From Geobacter sp. UBA2189 (GTDB lineage: Bacteria > Desulfobacterota > Desulfuromonadia > Geobacterales > Pseudopelobacteraceae): a stretch of DNA of 64,000 bases. The stretch is taken from the NCBI GenBank assembly GCA_002328035.1, contig DCVL01000066.1, positions 32,468-96,467 on the forward strand, given 5' to 3'. This document shows, piece by piece, positions 27,672 through 36,903 of the stretch. A model generated the notes under the pieces. The model worked only from the letters and a program-made list of their open reading frames with translations, searched no databases and was not told where the DNA came from. The translations under genes were made by a program, and so were the position numbers. The number at the start of each line of letters is the position of its first letter. The first letter of the stretch is position 1.

Positions 27672-28169
27672 ATGCATCTTGAGACTATCGAGGAACTGCT
27701 CAACCTTCCAGAGTTGAAGGTGTTTCAGGTGATCGAATCCACTGACGATGCCATCTATCTGCTGGTTGTGCCTGTTGACGACTCAAAACCTGCTGTTTGC
27801 TGTCACTGTGGTATGGTTCACACCTCTGTCCATAGCAGAGGATCGGTTCTTGTCGAAGATCAGCGCATGAGCGGCAGACGGGTATTCCTTTATCTGGATA
27901 AGCGTAAGATCCGCTGTAATGATGGACACATACGGGTCGAAGAGCTACCCTGGCTGCGAGGCCGTTTCACCAGACGATTTGCAGAGCAGGTGTTCCGTCT
28001 GACCTCCATTGCCACCAATACCGAAGCCGGTTGGTTTCTCGGACTCGATGATGAGGTAGTCTACCGAATCGATAAAACCATTCTGCAAGAGAAGGCTGAT
28101 GTTCAGCTTCTGCCGCCACCGGCACCAAAGGCCATGAGTGTTGACGAGGTGGCTTGGAAGAAGGGTCAC
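27672..28169 (+). pseudogene. ISL3-family transposase, N-terminal fragment
   Basis: The first 166 codons read as the N-terminal part of an ISL3 transposase: a zinc-binding segment (VCCHCG, later KIRCNDG), the helix-turn-helix region and the beginning of the catalytic core, AMSVDEVAWKKGH, which should contain the first catalytic Asp. After GH the similarity stops. The frame continues 40 codons with unrelated residues to 28292, so the catalytic domain is missing and the gene is dead. It lies just outside attR, next to the merR terminator, and shows that this junction has taken repeated insertions. Confidence 0.8.
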
Positions 28170-28231
28170 TCCCCCCCAAAGTCTTTGACATATTCCGGCA
28201 TCAATAAAAACCACATCAAGAACCTTAAACT

Positions 28232-28267
28232 AAAAACCCCTAAAGGAATAATCCTTGAGGGGTTTTT
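28232..28267 (-). terminator. Terminator after merR-like gene
   Basis: A 10-bp perfect stem, AAAAACCCCT (28232-28241) and AGGGGTTTTT (28258-28267), with a smaller AAGG/CCTT pairing inside the loop. The A and T runs are symmetric, so it can act on either strand. It lies just downstream of the minus-strand merR-like gene. Confidence 0.85.
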
Positions 28268-28300
28268 AAAAAGAGTTTACCTTTTTGAGTAGGATAAGCA

Positions 28301-28639
28301 TCACAACAAATTACGTATAGAGAGAAGTTCTTCTCTTACAGTGCTAAGCAGTTTCTGTAGGTTATCGTCAGTTGGTTTCACATTTGAATTTGTCTTGCCA
28401 GACAAAAATTTCTTCCGTACACCCTCAATCGTATATTTTTCATGATAAAGCAGTTGCTTTATCTGCAGCACCATATCAATATTTTTTTTTGTATAGAGGC
28501 GCTGTCCCGAAGAACTCTTTTCAGGAACAAGAAAAGAAAATTCTGTTTCCCAGTATCTGAGAACAGATGTTTTTATACCAATCAGGCAGGATACTTCACC
28601 TATCTTGTAATATGTTTTGTCCGGGATTCCTGGGCACAT
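28301..28639 (-). CDS. MerR-family transcriptional regulator
   Basis: A 112-aa protein with an N-terminal MerR winged helix-turn-helix: YYKIGEVSCLIGIKTSVLRYWETEF (about 10-34, with the family's VLRYWE), then SGQRLYTKKNIDMVLQIKQLLY. The C-terminal part is short and lacks metal-binding cysteines, so it is not a metal sensor of the classic kind. A MerR gene directly after ihfA is a common arrangement in many proteobacteria. It follows ihfA by 20 nt and is probably co-transcribed with it. Confidence 0.88.
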   Translation of the reverse strand: MCPGIPDKTYYKIGEVSCLIGIKTSVLRYWETEFSFLVPEKSSSGQRLYTKKNIDMVLQIKQLLYHEKYTIEGVRKKFLSGKTNSNVKPTDDNLQKLLSTVREELLSIRNLL

Positions 28640-28659
28640 ACCCTACCCGTTCAATCAGA

Positions 28660-28941
28660 TTATTCTTCGTTATTAATGCCGCTTTTAAGAACCTGACTTG
28701 GCTTGAATGTCAGGATACGGCGGGCAGTTATAGTTATCGACTCTCCGGTCTGAGGATTGCGGCCACGGCGATCAGACTTCTGTTTGACAACAAAATTGCC
28801 AAAACCTGCAATCTTAATCTTTTCTCCGGCCTCAAGGGTATTTTTCATGATACCGAAGACCATCTCCACCATTTCGGCAGACTCCTTCTTGGAGAGACCG
28901 ATCTTCTGATGAATGCGTTCAACAATATCAGCTTTCGTCAT
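28660..28941 (-). CDS. ihfA: Integration host factor alpha subunit
   Basis: A 93-aa DNA-bending protein of the HU/IHF family. It starts MTKADIVERIHQKIGLSKKE and has the signature GEKIKIAGFGNFVVKQK and the beta-arm region GRNPQTGESITITARRIL with the proline that intercalates into DNA. Four codons upstream an alternative start exists (28953), but ATG 28941 gives the standard N-terminus. The partner IHF-beta is not in the window. A good promoter lies at 29002-29030. Confidence 0.92.
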   Translation of the reverse strand: MTKADIVERIHQKIGLSKKESAEMVEMVFGIMKNTLEAGEKIKIAGFGNFVVKQKSDRRGRNPQTGESITITARRILTFKPSQVLKSGINNEE

Positions 28942-29001
28942 AAAAAACCCCACTTATATAGAACAGTTATAGTAAAAAACAATAGCGGCAACGAGTTTTG
29001 G

Positions 29002-29030
29002 TTTATATCATAGGGTGTTGGTAGCTGCAA
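29002..29030 (-). promoter_or_regulatory. ihfA promoter
   Basis: Minus strand: TTGCAG (29030-29025), a 17-nt spacer and TATAAA (29007-29002). This gives a leader of about 55 nt before the ihfA ATG. Confidence 0.7.
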
Positions 29031-29067
29031 CTCTTTTTTAATGTTTTTAGAGGTTTTAGAACTAAAA

Positions 29068-29116
29068 TACAACTACCTGACTGAGGTTGCTGACAAACTA
29101 CAGCCAGGTAGTTGTA
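29068..29116 (-). terminator. Inverted repeat after acnB, likely terminator
   Basis: A perfect 12-bp inverted repeat, TACAACTACCTG (29068-29079) and CAGGTAGTTGTA (29105-29116), with a 25-base loop, just past the acnB stop. On the minus strand it is followed by TTTTAG, a weak T-run, so termination is likely but may be inefficient. Confidence 0.6.
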
Positions 29117-29127
29117 AAAATTAAACC

Positions 29128-31647
29128 CTATTGTTCATCAAACTGAAGGTACTGATAGATCTTGTCTTTGTTTGGCTCTATACGCTCATTGTAGATGGCA
29201 AGGAATTCAGCAGGGGTAGGCAGTTTGCCTAGTCTTGCTGTAACAGCGCCCAGCTCTGCGGAGCCCAAGAACACTTTGGCTCCGTTGCCAATCCTGTCGT
29301 CAAAGTTACGGGTAGAGGTTGAAAACATGTTTACACCATCCGGAACCCTTGCCTGGTTACCCATGCAAAGCGAACATCCGGCAATCTCAATCCTTGCGCC
29401 AAAGGCGCTGTAAACAGAGAAGTATGCCTCATCCTTCAACTTGGCCTGATCCATCCTTGTAGGAGGAGCAATCCAGGTACGGACATTTGGATTGAATTTC
29501 TCACCACGCCAGATCTCAGCAGCAGCACGGTAGTGGCCAATGTTTGTCATACATGAACCAATAAACACATCCTGAATGGAAGTTCCAGCGACATCAGACA
29601 GAAGTTTCACATCATCAGGATCATTCGGACAGGCAAGGATCGGCTCTGTTATCTCCGATAGGTCAATCTCGATAACAGCTGCATATTCAGCATTCTTGTC
29701 AGCCTCAAGGAGTTGGGGATTTTTGAGCCAATCATTTACGGCATCAATACGATTCTGTAATGTTTGGGCATCTTGATAGCCATCGGCAATCATCTGCTTC
29801 ATCAAAGCCACGTTTGAACGGAGGTATTTTGCCACTGACTCTTTTGAAAGCTGGATGCAACCAGCCGCAGCAGAACGCTCAGCAGCTGCGTCGGTAAGTT
29901 CAAAGCCCTGCTCTACGGTCAGTTCAGGCAGACCTTCCATCTCAAGGATACGACCATTGAATACGTTGATTTTATTCTTCTTTGGAACAGTCAGCAGCCC
30001 CTGTTTGATTGCCCAGTAAGGAATGGCATTTACAGCGTCACGAAGCGTGATGCCCGGATTGAATTTGCCTTTAAAACGGACAAGCACTGATTCAGGCATA
30101 TCAAGAGGCATGAATCCCATAGCTCCGGCAAAAGCTACAAGGCCTGAACCGGCAGGGAAAGATATGCCGATAGGGAAACGGGTATGAGAATCGCCACCGG
30201 TACCAACGGTGTCAGGCAAAAGCAGACGGTTCAACCAGGAGTGGATAACACCATCACCCGGCTTGAGAGGTACCCCGCCACGCTCAATAATAAACTGTGG
30301 CAGTGTTTTGTGCATCTTTACATCAGCTGCCTTGGGATAGGCAGCGGTATGACAGAAGGACTGCATGAACATCGGAGACAGAAATTTGAGGCAAGCCAAC
30401 TCTTTAAGTTCATCAGCGGTCATTGGACCTGTTGTATCCTGCGAACCAACAGTAGTCATTGCAGGCTCACAGGCAGTACCTGGAAGAATACCTTTAACTC
30501 CGCATGCCTTGCCAACCATCTTCTGAGCCAGTGAGTAGCCCTGATCAGCCTTTGGAACAGGGTTTACAGGCAGTGTAAAGACATCTGTTACTCCCATTCC
30601 GAGAACCTTGCGAGCCTTGTCAGTAACTGCACGGCCTATGATCAGAGGTATACGGCCACCAGCGCGGAATTCGTCAGCAAGAGTATTGGGGCTTATCTTA
30701 AAGGTGGAGATAACCTCTCCCTTTTCGTTGCTGATTTCACCTTTGACTGTGTTTATGGTAACAACATCACCATCATTCATCTTTGTTACATCTGCCTTAA
30801 GCGGAAGCGCGCCTGAATCCTGAGCGGTATTGAAGAAAATCGGGGCAATAACTCCACCAATAATTACACCTGCCGTCTTTTTGTTGGGTACTGCAGGAAT
30901 ATCCTGACCTATATGCCACAAAACGCTGTTACAGGCTGATTTCCTGGAAGAACCGGTTCCTACAACATCTCCAATAAAAGCGACCTGATTCCCTGCTGCA
31001 CGCCAGTCAGCTATATCTTTGAGACGATTAGGGAAGCGGGTCTTGCCCATTGCAAGGGCATGAAGCGGGATATCAGGACGGCTCCATGCATCACCTGCAG
31101 GTGAGAAGTCGTCAGTATTGATCTCTCCTTCAACCTTGAAAACCTTGACCTTGATAGTCTCAGCCAAAGCAGGTTTATTGGTGAACCATTCGGCATTTGC
31201 CCAAGAGGTAAGGACTTTCTTTGCAGCCTCATTTGATTTGGAAAGTTCAACGACCTGATCAAAGGCATCATAGACAAGAGTCATTCCGGACAGGGCTTTG
31301 GCAGCCTCTTCGGCAAGATCAGCAACCTTAAGTGAATCAACCAGTGGTGCAACGTTATAGCCGCCCATCATGGTTCCAAGAATACGTACAGCCTCAGTCT
31401 TGGAAATCAGGGGAGAGCTTTTGCTGCCATTGAGAATTGCTGCAAGAAACTCTGCCTTTACCTTAGCTGCAGGGTCAACCCCTGGTGATACCCGCTCTTT
31501 AAGCAGGTTCATAAGAAATGCCTCTTTACCGGCAGGCGGATTTACCAGCAGTTCACAAAGTCCTGCTGTCTGTTCGGGGTTCAAGGGCAGAGCAGGGATC
31601 CCCTGAGCTGCGCGCTCGGCTTCATGGGTCAGATATGCTTCAATCAT
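29128..31647 (-). CDS. acnB: Aconitate hydratase B
   Basis: An 839-aa AcnB that interconverts citrate and isocitrate in the TCA cycle. AcnB-specific order is seen: an N-terminal HEAT-like domain (MIEAYLTHEAERAAQGIPAL), a swivel domain, then the cluster domain with VGSQDTTGPM, GGDSHTRFP, GSCMTNIGHYRAAAE and GCSLCMGNQ supplying the 4Fe-4S cysteines. The frame is open to 31755, but ATG 31647 has AAGGAGGATG just upstream and begins at the conserved residue. A consensus promoter lies at 31712-31740. Geobacter uses this TCA enzyme for acetate oxidation. Confidence 0.96.
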   Translation of the reverse strand: MIEAYLTHEAERAAQGIPALPLNPEQTAGLCELLVNPPAGKEAFLMNLLKERVSPGVDPAAKVKAEFLAAILNGSKSSPLISKTEAVRILGTMMGGYNVAPLVDSLKVADLAEEAAKALSGMTLVYDAFDQVVELSKSNEAAKKVLTSWANAEWFTNKPALAETIKVKVFKVEGEINTDDFSPAGDAWSRPDIPLHALAMGKTRFPNRLKDIADWRAAGNQVAFIGDVVGTGSSRKSACNSVLWHIGQDIPAVPNKKTAGVIIGGVIAPIFFNTAQDSGALPLKADVTKMNDGDVVTINTVKGEISNEKGEVISTFKISPNTLADEFRAGGRIPLIIGRAVTDKARKVLGMGVTDVFTLPVNPVPKADQGYSLAQKMVGKACGVKGILPGTACEPAMTTVGSQDTTGPMTADELKELACLKFLSPMFMQSFCHTAAYPKAADVKMHKTLPQFIIERGGVPLKPGDGVIHSWLNRLLLPDTVGTGGDSHTRFPIGISFPAGSGLVAFAGAMGFMPLDMPESVLVRFKGKFNPGITLRDAVNAIPYWAIKQGLLTVPKKNKINVFNGRILEMEGLPELTVEQGFELTDAAAERSAAAGCIQLSKESVAKYLRSNVALMKQMIADGYQDAQTLQNRIDAVNDWLKNPQLLEADKNAEYAAVIEIDLSEITEPILACPNDPDDVKLLSDVAGTSIQDVFIGSCMTNIGHYRAAAEIWRGEKFNPNVRTWIAPPTRMDQAKLKDEAYFSVYSAFGARIEIAGCSLCMGNQARVPDGVNMFSTSTRNFDDRIGNGAKVFLGSAELGAVTARLGKLPTPAEFLAIYNERIEPNKDKIYQYLQFDEQ

Positions 31648-31711
31648 TTGTACATCCTCCTTGTGGTGATAACTACTTATCGTAGAGAGGGAACTGAAAA
31701 AATCAGGATAG

Positions 31712-31740
31712 TGTATACAATTTATAACAATGGATGTCAA
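31712..31740 (-). promoter_or_regulatory. acnB promoter
   Basis: Minus strand: perfect TTGACA (31740-31735), a 17-nt spacer and TATACA (31717-31712). The predicted leader is about 58 nt. Confidence 0.8.
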
Positions 31741-31827
31741 CGGTTTGACAATCAAGTCAGTAAAATTTTAAAACTATTCAAAAAGAAGCAGATATTATCT
31801 GCCAACAAATCAAATGATGCGGAATAG

Positions 31828-33309
31828 TCAAACTCTCCCATAAAGCTTAAGCAATTTTGAATATTGTTTTTCCAACCCTTCTCTAATCTGCTCTTTTCTG
31901 TAACGCCAATTCCAGTTACCCATTGCAACTCCAGGCCTGTTCATCCTTGCCTCTGCAGGAAGCCCAAGCAAATCCTGCATAGGGAAAATTGCGTATACTG
32001 AAACAGACATCATGGCCAGTCTAATCAAGTCCTCAACAGGGTTTACCCCATTAAAGCCCATATAATTGTACATTTTTTTCTGAATTTTGGGACTTAATGA
32101 CTCAAACCAACCTCTTGTAGTGTCATTGTCATGTGTACCGGTATAAACAATACTATTAGGTATATGATTGTGCGGGAGGTATGGATTGGATGGATCAGAA
32201 TCAAAAGCAAACTGTAAAATCTTCATTCCAGGCATATTAAACTGGTCACGCAGTTTTTCCACCTCTGGAGTAATTACCCCCAGATCTTCAGCAATAAATG
32301 GAAGATTACCAAGATTTGCCCTTATAGCCTCAAAGAAATGAGCGCCAGGACCTGGAACCCATGAACCCTTAATCGCTGTCTTTGCAGTTCCCGGGATCTG
32401 CCAGGCAGCATCAAATCCCCTGAAATGGTCGATTCTTACAGTATCAAACAGCTCAACCATAAGTCGAAAACGTGCAATCCACCAGGAATAGCCGTTTGCA
32501 GCCATAGCCTCCCAGTTGTAGAGAGGATTTCCCCAAAGCTGTCCCGTAGCACTAAAATAATCCGGTGGAACTCCTGCAACTACAGTTGGCTTTCCGGAAC
32601 TATCCAGAAGAAACTGCTCCCTGTTACACCATACATCGACAGAGTCATGGGCTACGAAGATCGGCAGATCACCTATTATAGCTATTTCCAGTTCCTGTGC
32701 AGCAGATTTTATCCGCTTCCATTGACGAAAAAACTGCCACTGCTTGTATTTTTCAACACCTATGGCAGTTCCTAAATTTACGGAGGCATTTTCTACAGCT
32801 ACAGGATTACGCATTGCGAGATCAGTCGGCCAGCGATACCACGGTTTGTTCTTGTAATGTAGTTTCAATGCCCTAAATAGCGCATAATCGTGCAACCAGT
32901 ATCTGGTATCACAAAATTGCCAGAACTCTTCCAGCCTTTCTGTATGACCATAACTGAAAAAATTGTTGGCTGCTTGCACAAGCAACGCTTCTTTCCATGG
33001 TATCAGAAGATCAAAATCGACAAAATCTGAAGGGAATCCATTATGAATATCCTGCTTTTGCAGATCTCCCTCTTCAACCAACTGTTCCAGATCTATAAGC
33101 AAATGATTACCGGCAAAGGTAGAGTACGCAGAATATGGAGAATTACCAGCTGCAGGAGGTGTTAATGGAAGCACCTGCCAGAGAGAAAAACCTGATTTTG
33201 AGAGAAAAGAGAGGAATTGATGAAGCTCATGACCTAAGACACCAATACCACCGGTTCCTGGAAGTGATGTAGGATGCAGTAGCAGACCAGCCCTTCTTCC
33301 GTTAGCCAT
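31828..33309 (-). CDS. malQ: 4-alpha-glucanotransferase (amylomaltase)
   Basis: A 493-aa GH77 enzyme that transfers glucan segments between alpha-1,4-glucans, in glycogen or maltodextrin turnover. The start RAGLLLHPTSLPGTGGIG is typical. Catalytic residues are visible in VRIDHFRGFDAAWQIP (nucleophile Asp), FIAEDLGVITPEV (acid/base Glu) and YTGTHDNDTTRGW (transition-state Asp). The C-terminal MNRPGVAMGNWNWRYR also fits. No other glycogen genes are next to it. The ribosome site AGGTGATAT precedes the ATG. Confidence 0.95.
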   Translation of the reverse strand: MANGRRAGLLLHPTSLPGTGGIGVLGHELHQFLSFLSKSGFSLWQVLPLTPPAAGNSPYSAYSTFAGNHLLIDLEQLVEEGDLQKQDIHNGFPSDFVDFDLLIPWKEALLVQAANNFFSYGHTERLEEFWQFCDTRYWLHDYALFRALKLHYKNKPWYRWPTDLAMRNPVAVENASVNLGTAIGVEKYKQWQFFRQWKRIKSAAQELEIAIIGDLPIFVAHDSVDVWCNREQFLLDSSGKPTVVAGVPPDYFSATGQLWGNPLYNWEAMAANGYSWWIARFRLMVELFDTVRIDHFRGFDAAWQIPGTAKTAIKGSWVPGPGAHFFEAIRANLGNLPFIAEDLGVITPEVEKLRDQFNMPGMKILQFAFDSDPSNPYLPHNHIPNSIVYTGTHDNDTTRGWFESLSPKIQKKMYNYMGFNGVNPVEDLIRLAMMSVSVYAIFPMQDLLGLPAEARMNRPGVAMGNWNWRYRKEQIREGLEKQYSKLLKLYGRV

Positions 33310-33335
33310 ATATCACCTCATGTCAGGGTTTTTGT

Positions 33336-33363
33336 TTGAATTACCGGATTTGTAAGCTATAGT
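33336..33363 (+). promoter_or_regulatory. Promoter for the HEAT-repeat gene
   Basis: TTGAAT (33336-33341), a 16-nt spacer and TATAGT (33358-33363), leaving a short leader to the GTG start at 33393. Confidence 0.5.
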
Positions 33364-33392
33364 CAAAGTATTCTACTATTTGGGGAATTTTT

Positions 33393-35657
33393 GTGGCTGG
33401 ATCCAATTCAAACGATATCTTCTCCCAGATTAATAAGATAAGGGCTATTGTTGCTATTGCTACGGATCTTAATGTTGCAAGACGCAACTACAACGCCTAC
33501 CCCGTCGGACACCCACTTGTTGAGTCTTCAATCACAAAACTTATCAACTCATTCAAGCTTTTGTACAACGATACTGGTGAGCTGCAACTGGGCATAACCC
33601 GTGACGGCCTTTTGCTTGAAAATGAGTTTGTTGAAAAAAACAACCAGATTTGCAGGAATATCGCTTCTGCCATGTTTGAACGGAGTATAGGAACCCTGCT
33701 GCTAAAAGAAGTCCCTTCTCGGGAAGAGATGTTAAAACTTTTGAGAATACTTGCCCTTAAACGTGAAGAGATCTTTTCCCTTGGCGGAATTGAAAAGCTC
33801 TGGGTGGAAGCCAACATTACAGCTATCAAGATCTTTGCAGTTCGTTATGACTGTTTTTCAGGAACCGAAGAAGCAAATTTGCTTCAGAATGCTGATTCAG
33901 AGAGCCGTGAAACATCTGTGTGGGAAAAACTCTTAAAATTATTTATGCAGGGGACTTTGGGGGGGATCAATACCGATTCAGGCGAAGATATCAAGCCGGA
34001 GAAATTAGCAGCGGCCATGAATGCCTATTTTACACAGAATATTGGCGCAGGCAAGACCTTCCCCCCTGACACCATAAAAAACGTATCAGGTATAATAACC
34101 AATATTTTTAATGCTTCTGATGATGAAACCGGTAGCAGCCCCACCGACGATGGAGAAAACACTTCAGACAAAACATCCAATAAGTCAGGGAATTTTACAG
34201 ACTGGTCGGATGTTGTCATTCATAATCCTTTACCGATAAAAGCAGAACTCGCCTCATTTATCTCTGTTCTTCATCCTGAACTACGCCGCCAGATTCTGAA
34301 TGGATTTTTTGAAACAGGGCAAGATGATAACTCAGCCGGGTCAGAACTTTTTCGCTATCTTGGCTCAACAACTATTCAAAAAACTTACGCAACAGCAGAA
34401 GAGTACGCTTCAGCCCCTAAACTTCTACAGAAAATTCTTAGAAAATTACTGCCACATCTTGATGAAAATTCTGAATTTAACAGTTCAGACGATGAGATTA
34501 GAACAAAGATGCATACTCTGCTTCAAGAACACCAGATTGAAACATTTATGCCTGATGAGTATATGCAGGGTATTCAAAGCATGTTTGAATCCGGCGAATC
34601 AAGCGTGATTGACGATGCCACACGTAATGAACTCCTGAACACCCTAAATTCAGGATTTATTGACAACCGCAGCAGCGAGATAATTCTGGAACTCGTATTT
34701 GCGGATCCAACAGGGGAAACGGCCTCAGAACTTATTCAGAATCTTGCAGAGATGTGCGGCCACTTCCTTGAGCTGGGAGACTACGAACAGGTTTTAAAGA
34801 TTCTTGCACAGGCTGCTGATCCCCGCTTGCCTCAACCTTTAAGGATTGCAATGCGTGATGCCTTCTGCAAACAAGAGTTTATGGATGAAATTCTCAGCGG
34901 TCTCAAGATATGGGGCAAACCCAAATATGAACAGGTAACTCTTCTTATACAGGTACTTGGACGAGCCTTTATTGAACCTCTTCTGGATCAGATGTCCGAA
35001 GAAGAGAACATGTCATTGAGACGTTTCATGATGGATCGGATACAGTCCTTTGGGGCTGTAGCACGTCCAAATCTGTTGGCCAGACTTTCAGATACCAGAT
35101 GGTATGTACTCCGTAACATAATAATAATGTTGCGTGCTTTGGGGTCAATCGATGATCTTGAAAGGCTTCGTCCATTGTTAAAGAACCCTAACCAGAAGGT
35201 TCGTGCGGAGGTGCTAAAATTGTTGTTACAGCTAGGGGATCCAGTTGCACAACGTCAGTTGCTACGCGAACTTGAGTCTTCTGACAGGGAAACCCAGCTT
35301 GGCGCAATAAGCATGATTGATCGCAACAGTTCTTCCGAAATAGTCCGTAAACTGGCCGGTATGGTTAATTCTGGGGGTTACACCGCTGTTGAATGCGAGT
35401 TAAAATCAGCCGCTATTCATGCTCTGGGTGAGATTGGAAAAGCAGAGGCTCTGCCAGAGTTAGCAAAACTTCTGACCGCAAGAAGTCTGATAGCGTTCAA
35501 GGCACTTAATCGTTTAAAGTTTGATCTTATTCAGTCACTGGAACAGTACCCACCGGCAGCTTCCTTACCTATCCTGGAGAGGATCTCAACCGGAAGTGAT
35601 GAAAACTCGAGATATGCTGCCAATCTGCTTAGAACCATACGGAGCAGGAAGAGATGA
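33393..35657 (+). CDS. HEAT-repeat protein of unknown function
   Basis: A 754-aa soluble protein. The N-terminal third has an alpha/beta region (NYNAYPVGHPLVESSITKL, LGITRDGLLLENEFVEKNN) related to the N-terminus of the next gene. The middle is acidic and low-complexity (about residues 225-275). The C-terminal part (about 530-750) is a run of HEAT-like helical repeats such as RPLLKNPNQKVRAEVLKLLL. It is probably a scaffold protein. GTG start at 33393 after a GGGGAA site. Its TGA overlaps the HD-GYP-like gene start (ATGATAAG), so the two gene products likely act together. Confidence 0.78.
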   Translation: MAGSNSNDIFSQINKIRAIVAIATDLNVARRNYNAYPVGHPLVESSITKLINSFKLLYNDTGELQLGITRDGLLLENEFVEKNNQICRNIASAMFERSIGTLLLKEVPSREEMLKLLRILALKREEIFSLGGIEKLWVEANITAIKIFAVRYDCFSGTEEANLLQNADSESRETSVWEKLLKLFMQGTLGGINTDSGEDIKPEKLAAAMNAYFTQNIGAGKTFPPDTIKNVSGIITNIFNASDDETGSSPTDDGENTSDKTSNKSGNFTDWSDVVIHNPLPIKAELASFISVLHPELRRQILNGFFETGQDDNSAGSELFRYLGSTTIQKTYATAEEYASAPKLLQKILRKLLPHLDENSEFNSSDDEIRTKMHTLLQEHQIETFMPDEYMQGIQSMFESGESSVIDDATRNELLNTLNSGFIDNRSSEIILELVFADPTGETASELIQNLAEMCGHFLELGDYEQVLKILAQAADPRLPQPLRIAMRDAFCKQEFMDEILSGLKIWGKPKYEQVTLLIQVLGRAFIEPLLDQMSEEENMSLRRFMMDRIQSFGAVARPNLLARLSDTRWYVLRNIIIMLRALGSIDDLERLRPLLKNPNQKVRAEVLKLLLQLGDPVAQRQLLRELESSDRETQLGAISMIDRNSSSEIVRKLAGMVNSGGYTAVECELKSAAIHALGEIGKAEALPELAKLLTARSLIAFKALNRLKFDLIQSLEQYPPAASLPILERISTGSDENSRYAANLLRTIRSRKR

Positions 35658-36817
35658 TAAGCAGAACACTCTCATATCAACTTCACGAATTCATAAGGCA
35701 TCTTCTCTCTGCTGTAGCCGCAGCCTCCCTGTATACCTTGGAACATCCACAGGTAAAACGCCTATCAGATGCTGCAGATAAAAGCCTAAGACATGCACTG
35801 GATGAAAGAGCTGACATTCCCCTCTTTGCAGTGGAGGGTGAACTTGTCATTGATGCCGAACCTCAGCCATCTTCCCTCGTACTTGATCGTTTCATTCAGA
35901 TCCTCAAGCAGCATTCCATCGGCCATCTTCGCTTTCTTTCCGGAGCAACAAAAACCGAGATTGAACAACTGATTGCATTGCTGGCAGGTCAGTCAAACTA
36001 TGCCGAGGCAGGCTCAACAGAGCATATAAGAATTGGCAAGCTTGAAATATCCGGTCAGGATGACAGCACAGCAATTTCGGGCGGGGAAGGCACGCTTAAC
36101 GCTGGAGGTCACCAAAAGGCCGTCAGCCTCAAAGATATACCTGCTTTAGAACTTAAAAGGCTTTCAGATGTCTACGAAGCAATAAAACGTAAGGAGCGTC
36201 TTAAAGTAAGCGCAATAGCATCAACAGTATCTGATCTCATTGAAGCTTTTAAAAGAGAAGGAGAGGGACTGCTCCTTATGGCGGCTCTAAGGGAGAAGGA
36301 TGAGTACACCTTCACCCATGCCGCTAATGTATCTATATTAACACTCGCACAGGCTATCTCTCTGAAAATTTCAGGAACAATGCTAAACGATATCGGTGTT
36401 GCAGGAATGCTACATGATGTAGGCAAGATGTTTGTCCCTGAAGAAATACTGTCAAAACCTGAACGTTTGAACGATGAAGAATTTGAACAGATGAAACTTC
36501 ACTCGATTCTTGGCGCTCGCTATCTGATGGAATCGTCTGGAGTTCCAAAGCTTGCAGCCATCGTTGCCTTTGAGCACCATTTAAGATACGATCAATCCGG
36601 TTATCCCAAGCTAAGGAGCGGCTGGCAGCAAAACATAGTCAGCCAAATGGTAGCAATTGCCGACTGCTTTGATGCCATGCGCACCCGTCGCACCTACCAG
36701 GAATCACGTGAAACCAGTGTGATAGTAAATACCCTGATTGTGGGATCCGGTAAAGAGTTCAATCCCCTGCTGGTTAAAAATATTATACAGATTTTATCCC
36801 GATTTAAAAAGATTTAA
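35654..36817 (+). CDS. HD-GYP-like phosphohydrolase domain protein
   Basis: A 387-aa protein. The N-terminal region (about 1-135) resembles the start of the preceding HEAT protein (LYTLEHPQVKRLSDAA, HSIGHLRFLSG). The C-terminal HD-GYP-like domain has His222, the HD pair 254-255 in MLHDVGKMFVPEEIL, His283, HH 308-309 and GYP 316-318. The usual HHE-x-x-DGxGYP is altered to HHLRYDQSGYP, so the Glu is lost and c-di-GMP hydrolysis is uncertain. No receiver domain is present. It is translationally coupled to the HEAT gene by an ATGA overlap. Confidence 0.85.
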   Translation: MISRTLSYQLHEFIRHLLSAVAAASLYTLEHPQVKRLSDAADKSLRHALDERADIPLFAVEGELVIDAEPQPSSLVLDRFIQILKQHSIGHLRFLSGATKTEIEQLIALLAGQSNYAEAGSTEHIRIGKLEISGQDDSTAISGGEGTLNAGGHQKAVSLKDIPALELKRLSDVYEAIKRKERLKVSAIASTVSDLIEAFKREGEGLLLMAALREKDEYTFTHAANVSILTLAQAISLKISGTMLNDIGVAGMLHDVGKMFVPEEILSKPERLNDEEFEQMKLHSILGARYLMESSGVPKLAAIVAFEHHLRYDQSGYPKLRSGWQQNIVSQMVAIADCFDAMRTRRTYQESRETSVIVNTLIVGSGKEFNPLLVKNIIQILSRFKKI

Positions 36818-36903
36818 TGATTGACATCATAGACTTCTATGCGCTACTGAACTCATTCTAACGTTGTTATAGAATTGATTTACAAGAAAGGGGAGACATA
36901 CTG

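Noticed and set aside
36818..36903. A promoter for cimA built on the TTGACA at about 36821
   Set aside because: No acceptable -10 box lies 16-18 nt downstream. The gene may have a different start region or be read from further upstream.
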